Source: Macrothele yani (taxonomy: Eukaryota; Arthropoda; Arachnida; Araneae; Macrothelidae). Taken from it: a DNA stretch of 64,000 nucleotides. The notes under the pieces were generated by a model that ran no database searches, was not told where the DNA came from, and saw nothing but the letters and a program-made list of their open reading frames with translations. Each line of letters opens with the position of its first letter. The stretch's first letter is position 1. The stretch covers positions 13,281,970-13,345,969 of the forward strand of contig CM077034.1 in assembly GCA_039090855.1 (NCBI GenBank), in the 5' to 3' direction. The position numbers were made by a program, and so were the translations under genes. Shown piece by piece: positions 46,821 through 55,195 of the stretch.

Positions 46821-47432
46821 TTAAGGTGGACGTCAAGTAATTTTGCTTCCTATACTTCCAATGGAAAAACTTCTGTACACATTTTCTTCACAATTAATGC
46901 GTTCCCAAGGATGAAAATTAGAACATCGATTAAAATATCTTCGTTTTATAACTTGCAATACTAAATATTTTCTAAAACATAATCATATTTATGCAATTCA
47001 ACATTTGTTTGTCTGCTGACGTCATGAAAATACAGGTCGCGCCATCTTTTTTCTGGACAATTAATGCGTTCACAAGGAGTAAAATTTGAACATCGATTAA
47101 AATAGCTTCATTTCATAACTTGGAATACTTAATATTTTCTAAACCATAACCGTAATTATGCAATCCAACATTTTTTTGTCCACTGACGTCATTAAAGTAC
47201 AGGTCGCGCCATCTTTTCTCTGGTTTCAACACCACCAAAGGAAAAGTGATTGATTTGTAATATAATTATGGTTATGTTTTAGAAAATATTAAGTTATCCA
47301 AGTTGTAATATGAAGTTATTTTAATCGATGTTAAAATTTCATCCTTGGAAACACATTAATTGTGAAGGAAATGTGTACAAAAGTTTTTCCATTGGAAGTA
47401 TAGGAAGCAAAATTACTTGACGTCCACCTTAA
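46821..47432. mobile_element. TTAA-flanked inverted-repeat element (MITE-like)
   Basis: Bounded by TTAA and by long inverted repeats: TTAAGGTGGACGTCAAGTAA at the left and its inverse, ttacttgacgtccaccttaa, ending 47432. The arms extend well over 100 bp on each side with divergence. TTAA target sites are typical of piggyBac-type transposons, but the ends (GGTGG) are not the usual CCC type, so the superfamily is open. No transposase. Confidence 0.7.
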
Positions 47433-48092
47433 TAATATGGGATAAGGGCAATGGAATGGATCGCAATCCTATGTCCTGACCTTTGACCACATTTCGTTCA
47501 TTTTCAATAGGGTTCGTCCCCAGGTGGTCCCCTACTGCATACTGAAATTTCGTCGAAATCGAACCATTTTTACGCACGTTATGACGCATAAGGGCAATGG
47601 AATGCATCCCGATCTTATGTCCTGACCTTTGACCCCACTTCACCCATTTTGAATAGGGTTCGTCCCCAGGCGGTCTCCTACCACATAGTAAATTTTCAGT
47701 GAAATCGAACCATATTTACGCAAGTTATGACACATAAGGGCAATGGAATGATTCCGCTCCTACGTCGTGACCTTTGACCCCATTTGTCCCATTTTCAATA
47801 GGGTTTGTCCCCAGGTGGTCCCCAACCACATAGTAAACTTTCATTGAAATCGAACCATAATTACGCAAGTTATGACGCATAAGGCCAGTGGAATGATCCC
47901 GCTCCTACGTCGTGACCTTTGACCCCATTTGTCCCATTTTCAATAGGGTTCGTCCCCCGGTGGTTCTCTACCATCACATACTAAAATTTCATCGAAATCG
48001 AACCTTTTTTACGCCAGTTATCGTGCGGACAGACGGACGGACAAAGCTGGAGCATATACGCTTCTTCAAATTGCGGTTGGAAAGCGTAAAAA
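47433..48092 (+). repeat. 146-bp repeat element, copy 3
   Basis: Four diverged units followed by the tail gcatatacgcttcttcaaat...ggaaagcgtaaaaa. Its junction with the TTAA element at 47432 is repeated in inverse orientation at 63682. Confidence 0.85.
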
Positions 48093-49513
48093 AAGATGGC
48101 GCTTATGTTATCTGTTTGTCCGTCCGTCCGTCCGTCTGTAGACACCATATCTCTGCAACTTTTAGTCCGATTTGAAATATTCTTTTTGCATTAGGAAGCT
48201 TGAAATATGCGAATGATAATCCCCCAATCTTTTTTTACGATGCACAAATTTGCCGCTAGAGGGCGTAAATACAGCTGATGCCGAATTCGAAATACATTTT
48301 ATTCCATGTATTTGCCTCTGGCCATCCGATTAAAAAAATCTTTTTATCTTCCGATTCCCTTTATGTCGAAGAGTATTTTATGTGTAATTACTTTTTCAAG
48401 TTACGCATAGATTTTCCGCTAGGGGGCGTAAAGGTAAATTACGTTTTCCCCGATATCTCTTCTTCTAAAACTCCGATTTGAAAACTTTTTCCTTCAGCGG
48501 ATAAAGCACCTCATGGAAAATCATTTGCTCATAATTTAAAATTTTTGGTAGAGAATACTTTGGCCACCAGGGTGCGTAAGTGTTAATTTCTGTTTCTGAT
48601 GATTTTGACATAACATCAGAGCTTCTAAGATTTCGATTGAAAAAATTCTTTCCTGGACTGATGCCACTGACGTCGACAAACCTTTTCGGAATATTTTGTT
48701 CTTAAAATATTGCATGGTTTCTCCACCAGGGGGCGTAGATATATATCTTACTTTTGTCAATATCTCTGCTTCTGATGGCCCGATTTGAAACATTCTTTCT
48801 TTATTGGATAGAGTTTCCGGGGTGACATGTTTTCCACATAATTTCAAAATTTTCAAGTAATTCATAGATTTCCCGCTAGGGAGCGTAAAGGTAAATTGCG
48901 TTTCCCCCGATATCTCTGCTTTTAAAACTCCGATTTGAAAAATTCTTTTTGCACCGGATACAGCTCCTGGTGGAAAATCATTTGCACATAATTTCTAATT
49001 ATGGTAATATATGGTTTGGCCACCAGGGGGCATAAGTTTTAATTTCTGCTTGTGATGCATTTGCAACAAAATCTGAGCTTTAAAAAATTCCTTTGTGAAC
49101 CGGTACTGCTCACCTCTACAAACCTTTTAGGAATATTTTCTTCTTAACATAATGCATGGTTTCTACGCCAGAGGTCGCTACGTGTATATCTTATTTTGGC
49201 AATGTCTCTACTTCTAGGCGTCCGATTTGTAAAATTCCTTCTTTGTTGCATGGTGTTTCTGATGCGAAACGTTTTCCCATATAAATCCGAAATTTTCAAG
49301 TAAATCATAGACTTTCCGCTAGGGGAAAGGTAAATTAATTGTGTTTTCTGCGTTATTTCTGCTTCTAAAACTCCGATTTGCAAAATTCTTCCTGTACCGC
49401 ATGCAGCTCCTGGTGGAAAAGGATTTTCATATGATTTCAAATATTTGTTAGAGAATGGTCTGGTCACTAGTTTGAAAAAGCGTTAATTTCTGCTTCTGAA
49501 AAATAAGACAATG
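48093..49513 (+). repeat. Diverged 150-bp repeats with CTCF-like motifs
   Basis: About nine units of about 150 bp, arranged in threes (period about 450: compare 48416, 48873 and 49316). Each centres on a motif like ccgctagggggcgtaa or ccaccagggggcgtag and continues with ctgcttctaaaactccgatttg-type sequence. Old, as units differ by perhaps a quarter of bases. Confidence 0.75.
48253..49180 (+). promoter_or_regulatory. Series of CTCF-core-like sites
   Basis: At 48253 ccgctagagggcgtaa, 48416 ccgctagggggcgtaa, 48561 tggccaccagggtgcgtaa, 48721 ctccaccagggggcgtag, 48873 ccgctagggagcgtaa, 49017 tggccaccagggggcataag, 49163 a weaker ctacgccagaggtcgcta. The vertebrate CTCF core is CCACCAGGGGGCGC / CCGCTAGGGGGCGC-like. 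All lie on the same strand. Whether the host's CTCF binds them is unknown. Confidence 0.35.
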
Positions 49514-49525
49514 AATTGAAGTTCT

Positions 49526-50225
49526 TTTTTTTTTTTTTTTTTTTTTGATTGGAGGTTTAACGACCACCGTGAGCAACTCAATGGGCTATAAGCAGTCGCC
49601 CGTTCCTAATTTAGGGTCACTGGTTCCAGGGAAGGGAGAGAACCAGTGCCGTAAGACAAACACAACATCCATTCATTGATTGATTGGAGGTTTAACGACC
49701 ACCGTGAGCAACTCAATGGGCTATAAGCAGTCGCCCGTCCCTAATTTAGGGTCACTGGTTCCAGGGAAGGGAGAGAGCCAGTGCCGTAAGACAAACACAA
49801 CATCCATTCATTGATTGATTGGAGGTTTAACGACCACCGTGAGCAACTCAATGGGCTATAAGCAGTCGCCCGTCCCTAATTTAGGGTCACTGGTTCCAGG
49901 GAAGGGAGAGAGCCAGTGCCGTAAGACAAACACAACATCCATTCATTGATTGATTGGAGGTTTAACGACCACCGTGAGCAACTCAATGGGCTATAAGCAG
50001 TCGCCCGTCCCTAATTTAGGGTCACTGGTTCCAGGGAAGGGAGAGAGCCAGTGCCGTAAGACAAACACAACATCCATGCCTCACCGGGATTCGAACCCGG
50101 ACCCCTTACGGACGAACAATCAGAGGCCAGCGCCTTAGACCACTGCGCCACCGGGGTGGCCCCGGACCCCTTACGGACGAATTATCAGAGGCCAGCGCCT
50201 TAGACCACTGCGCCACCGGGGCGGC
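49526..50225 (-). mobile_element. SINE-C multimer (one head, four bodies, extra head fragment)
   Basis: 135-bp bodies start at ggaggtttaacg 49551, 49686, 49821 and 49956; only the last (5' in RNA sense) carries a full tRNA-like head, followed by a second partial head 50159-50225. Poly(T) at 49526-49546 is the A tail. Exact 12-bp target duplications aattgaagttct lie at 49514-49525 and 50226-50237, bracketing the whole multimer. Confidence 0.92.
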
Positions 50226-50237
50226 AATTGAAGTTCT

Positions 50238-50495
50238 CGAAACTGTTTTTGCACGATAAAAAAATGTAGTTAAAAGCTGATGATAAATTAAAAGACTTTA
50301 CTAAGCACAATTTAAAACATCACAGTTAAAAAACATAAGACCTCTCGGAACCGCATCGCTCCCATCCTCAGATGTAACACAATCACACAATACATGAAGG
50401 AACAATGATATAAGTACATCAGGAAATTAGTCACGTGATGAGGTGGTGTAGTTTATATGCGCAGATGAACCGAGAAGAAAAAGGCTTAATTGATG
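50238..50495 (-). repeat. Penelope-like 3' flank with inverted partner at 51978-52024
   Basis: attaaaagactttactaagc (from 50288) and the following cacagttaaaaaac reappear inverted at 51978-52024, on the other side of the coding fragment. Minus-strand sequence near 50340-50385 (ctgaggatgggagcgatgcg) resembles the ribozyme-like motif position of Penelope-like elements. Confidence 0.5.
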
Positions 50496-51949
50496 TTATT
50501 TACAAATGTTAAAGTTCAGAATGGAGTTGTTTCTGGCTGTCAATGCGAGTTTCCATGCACTAGGAATAATAGTAGGGTAATCATCATTACAGCACGCAGA
50601 CCCAAATTCGTAAATAATTAAGCTTTCAGCAAATAGAGTATTAGGCTTCGAAGTTAGGGTGGTTAGAATGCGTGTTTCGTCCCAGTAATGCAGGTGATAC
50701 CCTTTCGAAGTAAGTCGAGATAGTGCAGTATTTTGGGAGCCCATTTTTTTTTTTTTTTTTTTTGATTGGAGGTTTAACGACCACCGTGAGCAACTCAATG
50801 GGCTATAAGCAGTCGCCCGTCCCTAATTTAGGGTCACTGGTTCCAGGGAAGGGAGAGAGCCAGTGCCGTAAGACAAACACAACATCCATTCATTGATTGA
50901 TTAGAGGTTTAACGACCACCGTGAGCAACTCAATGGGTTATAAGCAGTCGCCCGTCCCTAATTTAGGGTCACTGGTTCCAGGGAAGGGAGAGAGCCAGTG
51001 CCGTAAGACAAACACAACATCCATTCATTGATTGATTGGAGGTTTAACGACCACCGTGAGCAACTCAATAGGCTATAAGCAGTCGCCCGTCCCTAATTTA
51101 GGGTCACTGGTTCCAGGGAAGGGAGAGAGCCAGTGCCGTAAGACAAACACAACATCATTCATTGATTGATTGGAGGTTTAACGACCACCGTGAGCAACTC
51201 AATGGGCTATAAGCAGTCGCCCGTCCCTAATTTAGGGTCACTGGTTCCAGGGAAGGGAGAGAGCCAGTGCCGCAAGACAAACACAACATCCATTCATTGA
51301 TTCGAGGTTTAACGACCACCGTGAGCAACTCAATGGGCTATAAGCAGTCGCCCGTCCCTAATTTAGGGTCACTGGTTCCAGGGAAGGGAGAGAGCCAGTG
51401 CCGTAAGACAAACACAACATCCATTCATTGATTGATTGGAGGTTTAACGACCACCGTGAGCAACTCAATGGGCTATAAGCAGTCGCCCGTCCCTAATTTA
51501 GGGTCACTGGTTCCAGGGAAGGGAGAGAGCCAGTGCCGTAAGACAAACACAACATCCATTGATTGATTGATCGGAGGTTTAACGACCACCGTGAGCAACT
51601 CAATGGGCTATAGGCAGTCGCCCGTCCCTAATTTAGAGTCACTGGTTCCAGGGAAGGGAGAGAGCCAGTGCCGTAAGACAAACACAACATCCACGCCTCA
51701 CCGGGATTCGAACCCGGACCCCTTACGGGCGAATGATCAGAGGCCAGCGCCTTAGACCACTGCGCCACCGGGGCGGCAAGAGCCCATTTTGACTGTGTAT
51801 TTGTGTTCTTTCAATCTGGTCTGTAATGAGCGCATGGTAGATCCCACATAGACAGTGTTAGCAGGAGGTGAGCTCGTTGAAACTAGTGGAATACAGTAAA
51901 CACTGTACCTTTGGTCCTTATCTTTAGGTGGTCTTTCGTTTCTGACCAA
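50496..51949 (-). pseudogene. Penelope-like element GIY-YIG fragment split by SINE-C
   Basis: On the minus strand 51949 to 51785 encodes YSVYCIPLVSTSSPPANTVY then VGSTMRSLQTRLKEHKYTVK, a GIY-YIG nuclease domain with the VY...YVG signature. After the SINE-C block it continues at 50745 with QNTALSRLTSKGYHLHYWDE and LFAESLIIYEFGSACCNDDY and ends TIIPSAWKLAL..., stop near 50496. This is the C-terminal domain of Penelope-like retroelements, which nicks target DNA. Reverse transcriptase is missing, so it is a 5'-truncated copy. Confidence 0.75.
50748..51779 (-). mobile_element. SINE-C heptamer
   Basis: Seven bodies at about 135-bp steps (50768, 50903, 51038, 51172, 51302, 51437, 51572), poly(T) at the left, and one complete tRNA-like head at the right (about 51690-51777). 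Exact 11-bp target duplications gagcccatttt lie at 50737-50747 and 51780-51790 within the Penelope-like gene. Bodies are joined through cattcattgattgatt, an extension of the (aatc)n tail. Confidence 0.93.
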
Positions 51950-52026
51950 TGAAAAAATGCTTTTAGTCCGAATGCCGAAGTTTTTTTTAACTGTGATGTT
52001 TTAATTGTGCTTAGTAAAGTCTTTTA

Positions 52027-52251
52027 GCCGCCCCGGTGGCGCAGTGGTCTAAGGCGCTGGCCTCTGATCATTCGTCCGAACGGGATTCGGGTTCGGATCC
52101 CGGTGAGGCATGGATGTTGTGTTTGTCTCACGGCACTGGCTCTCTCCCTTCCCTGGAACCAGTGACCCTAAATTAGGGACGGGCGACTGCTTATAGCCCA
52201 TTGAGTTGCTCACGGTGGTCGTTAAACCTCCAATCAAAAAAAAAAAAAAAA
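52027..52251 (+). mobile_element. SINE-C monomer
   Basis: Full-length single unit in the plus direction: head with box A (tggcgcagtggtctaagg, about 52036-52053) and box B (ggttcggatcc, 52090-52100), body to cctccaatc, and a poly(A) tail of 16 at 52236-52251. Serves as the reference for the multimers. Target duplication imperfect (cttttag / ctttttag). Confidence 0.9.
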
Positions 52252-52676
52252 GAACTTTTTAGGTCGTTTCTTTTCTTCAAGATTAAAGTCTGCAATTTAT
52301 AAGAAAGTCACTGTACTTGGATTCTTCTTTTAAGCTCTGAATAAGATTCTTGATTTTAGGATGAGGTCTACTCAAACTTATTATTATCCCAGCCCTCTTC
52401 CACATTATTGCTTCTGTACTGTAGATAATGACAGTTTCACCTGCTAGTTATGAAGACAGAATTTTCTAGTCATTCATTCAATTTATTAGTTTAGGTGTTA
52501 TTATACAGTACACATACAAAACGTTCATAAGAAGCAACAAATTAATATATACATAACAGCTAGGGAGATCAGAAAAAAAAAGCCAAAAAGACCTGACAAG
52601 TCCAGATCTCAGTTCGAAAAAAGCACAAGTCATGAAATAAAATACGTAACATCAAGTGAGCATAATATTAAACATA
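52252..52676. other. AT-rich spacer, nothing recognised
   Basis: No supported gene or repeat. Confidence 0.45.
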
Positions 52677-52799
52677 CACTGCTGGACAATTGCTAAGGAC
52701 GGATCATAAACGGCTATATAGCGCAAAAAAAGTAAGTGTGGTTGGATGCCAAGTGAAATAAAATAATGTCAGAATGCCAGGACATTACAAGAAAGGCAA

Positions 52800-52805
52800 T
52801 TTATT
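52800..52805 (-). terminator. Poly(A) signal of Tc1-A copy 3
   Basis: AATAAA on the minus strand, 120 bp after the transposase stop. Also present in copy 2, deleted in copy 1. Confidence 0.55.
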
Positions 52806-52924
52806 GTGCTCTGAAATCCAGAAGGCTTTGGAAAGTGTTCAAGGGACAAACAGGCCATTTTGTGCAGAATACGTAAACGTGAAAAAAATGCAATTACCGT
52901 CCGCAGGCGTTCCGGCGTAAGATG

Positions 52925-53956
52925 TCAATACGGGATATGGCCACCATGGAGGGCGATGCAAGATTCCACACGTCGTGTCATGCTTTGCACAACATTATCA
53001 AGCAGCTGTTGGGGTAATTTATCCCATTCCTCTGTCAGTGCACGGATGAGGGTGTCCTTGTTTATTGGAGGGCATTGGAGACCAGCAAGACTCCTCCCCA
53101 AAGCATCCCACACATTTTCAATGGGATTCAGATCTAGAGAACGTGCTGGCCATACGAGGCGTTGAATATCCTCGCTCTCAAGACACTTCTGGACAGCGAT
53201 TGTTCGATGACATGTTGCGTTGTCGTCCATGAAAATGAATCTATCACCGACAGCACCACGGAACATGCGAACATGAGGTAGCAGAACATCATTAATGTAT
53301 CGTTGGCCAGTCATAGTCCCAGTTGGAAGCACATAGAGGGACGTACGGCCATTGATCATGATGCCAGCCCATACCATGACACTACATGTCGGATATCGGT
53401 CCCTTTCCTGTATGTTTGCTGGACAATATGCAGTACCACTATCACGCCAGATCAGTTGTCGTCGACAATCAGACGATAGACTGTATCTACTCTCATCTGA
53501 GAAGAGGACAGCAGACCAGTCGTTATCAGTCCAATTGCGATGTTGATGGCACCATTGCAAACGGGCGGTACGGTGACTTCTGGACAATGGGATGCACACA
53601 ACAGGACGGCGGGCGTATAGTCCTCCTTCATGCAAACGTCTGGCGACAGTTTTTCGGGAGATCCGCTTGCCAGTAGCAGCCATAAACTGATTTGCTACCT
53701 CACTAGCTGTGCTGCGCCGGTGTCTTTTTGTTGATAGCACTATGTACCGATCTTCTGCAGGTGTCGTACTGCGAACACGACCTCCCCCGTGACGTTTGCT
53801 ACACTCTCCATTTGTTTGAAATGATTTCCAAAGCCTTGAAACAACACTGTGGCTGACGTGGAACTCCCTGGCAACATCTGTTATTTTTCGCCCTTCTTCA
53901 ATCTTGCCAATAATACGACCACGCGTAAAATCATCTAGGTGATGTCGGGAAGACAT
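52925..53956 (-). CDS. Intact Tc1-family transposase (343 aa, DD34E)
   Basis: Enzyme for cut-and-paste movement of family A elements: binds the terminal repeats and cuts and rejoins DNA at TA. From the Met at 53956 the protein is 343 residues, the usual Tc1 length. Order: first helix-turn-helix (about 5-50, GRIIGKIEEGRKITDVAREF), a GGGRVRS linker where many relatives have GRPR, second helix-turn-helix (about 65-110), catalytic core with D154 (LFSDESRYSL), D245 (FMDDNATCH) and E280 (LDLNPIENVW), giving 34 residues between D245 and E280. The open frame extends 51 codons upstream to 54109, but a TATA box at 54039-54044 lies inside that extension, so the 53956 start is preferred. One change from copies 1 and 2: SLDLNP for S-P/A-DLNP. 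The only transposase here without a visible lesion. Confidence 0.9.
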   Translation of the reverse strand: MSSRHHLDDFTRGRIIGKIEEGRKITDVAREFHVSHSVVSRLWKSFQTNGECSKRHGGGRVRSTTPAEDRYIVLSTKRHRRSTASEVANQFMAATGKRISRKTVARRLHEGGLYARRPVVCIPLSRSHRTARLQWCHQHRNWTDNDWSAVLFSDESRYSLSSDCRRQLIWRDSGTAYCPANIQERDRYPTCSVMVWAGIMINGRTSLYVLPTGTMTGQRYINDVLLPHVRMFRGAVGDRFIFMDDNATCHRTIAVQKCLESEDIQRLVWPARSLDLNPIENVWDALGRSLAGLQCPPINKDTLIRALTEEWDKLPQQLLDNVVQSMTRRVESCIALHGGHIPY

Positions 53957-54038
53957 ACTGAAAGTTGCAAGTTCGTCAATTGATTCTTTCCCTTTCAACT
54001 TTGCGTTTGAACAACAACGGTCAATACGCGTCAAATCC

Positions 54039-54044
54039 TTTATA
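54039..54044 (-). promoter_or_regulatory. TATA box of Tc1-A transposase
   Basis: tataaa on the minus strand, 83 nt before the chosen start codon; conserved at the equivalent place in copy 1 (about 2219) and copy 2. Confidence 0.5.
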
Positions 54045-54275
54045 TCTCTTATCAGCGCTATGACGTCACGAACAAGTTCGGCAATCCAAAATTTGCATAC
54101 GCACAACACGTCTTACTGTATCCCGCACTTATGCTAATTTCCACGTTTTAATGCCTTCCATTATATGGTTGCTATCGTTGCTATTGTCATCCGTCCTTAG
54201 CAATTGTCCGGCAGTGTAATATCTCTGATTTTAATATTTATAATTCATTGACACTTCACAAAAGCTAAAGCTCTC

Positions 54276-54329
54276 GCAACTGCGTATGCAATAGACCATA
54301 CTATTGCATACGCAGTTGCAATAGTATGG
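54276..54329. repeat. Two overlapping perfect inverted repeats
   Basis: Arms 54276-54294 and 54301-54319 (gcaactgcgtatgcaatag and inverse) pair over 19 bp with a 6-nt loop. A second pair, 54296-54308 and 54317-54329 (ccatactattgca and inverse), overlaps and excludes the first. A three-segment A-A'-A arrangement. Confidence 0.9.
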
Positions 54330-55195
54330 CCATATTTCATCCATTCTGTCTTATGAGTAATTTCCCACCCCCATCCCCTGTTACTTCCATTCCCTCCTCA
54401 CTGGTCTAACCAACCCCTTGTTGTTGTTTCATACAATGTTAGTGAGTAAGTAAATAAATAATTATTCTTTTCTTAAATAAGCTGTATTTATTAACATTAT
54501 GAATTTCCTTAGGCGAGTCATTCCAAAATTTTGGCCCTTAATATTCAATTCTGAGTTCTATTTGTTGATTTTTCGGAACGCATGGCTGTCACATGTCTGT
54601 ATCTCGTATCATACTCATCAGTGCCGTTGTGAATGTCAATGATATCATCATTAAAACGCAATTTAATTCTTTTAAACATATTAGTACATGTTTATTAGGA
54701 TCGAGACTGATTCGACCAGTCTCGATGCTAACAAACATAATATTTATTATTCACAAAATAATCGTAAAATTCCTACAGCTTTGGTTGCTGCAGTAAACTT
54801 TCTTGAATTCATAACCATGTGTTATTATCTATGCTGCATGTGGAACGTGTGCTAATTCTGCACACATGCACTTTAATTTCTTTATCTCCTCATAATCACT
54901 GTCTAATGCAAGTGTTTGAAAACACTGCAACAGACATTGGTTAAAAAGGTAAGTTGCATCATGAATTCCTCACTAACGGAAATATACTTTTCAAGGCTTT
55001 AATATCTGGAACCTCAAAGTCTACCACAGTCCCTTAATGTGTTTCCATCCCGCTTCTTTTAAAATTGTGAAAAGTTTCATACATGTATTGTACACGTGAT
55101 GTATACAAGTGTTTAAAGTTTTTAGCTGATATTTCTAAATTAGGGTAAATTTTGAAAAGTGAATTTCAGTGAAGATTATGTTATAGGGCAAACCT
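54330..55195. other. AT-rich spacer, nothing recognised
   Basis: Contains a perfect 10-bp inverted repeat atcgagactg/cagtctcgat at 54700-54726 with a 7-nt loop. No coding sequence could be supported. Confidence 0.45.

Larger units (their letters stand above)
52677..54216 (-). mobile_element. Tc1-like transposon family A, copy 3, apparently complete
   Basis: 28-bp terminal repeats, CACTGCTGGACAATTGCTAA + ggacggat at 52677 and the inverse at 54189-54216, with one mismatch. TA flanks both ends (52675-52676; 54217-54218). Length 1540 bp with an unbroken transposase, a TATA box and a poly(A) signal, all on the minus strand. Confidence 0.95.

Noticed and set aside
53957..54109. 51-codon N-terminal extension of the Tc1-A transposase
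   Set aside because: The TATA box lies within it and Tc1 transposases normally start at the MSSRHHL-type position; the open upstream frame is probably chance.
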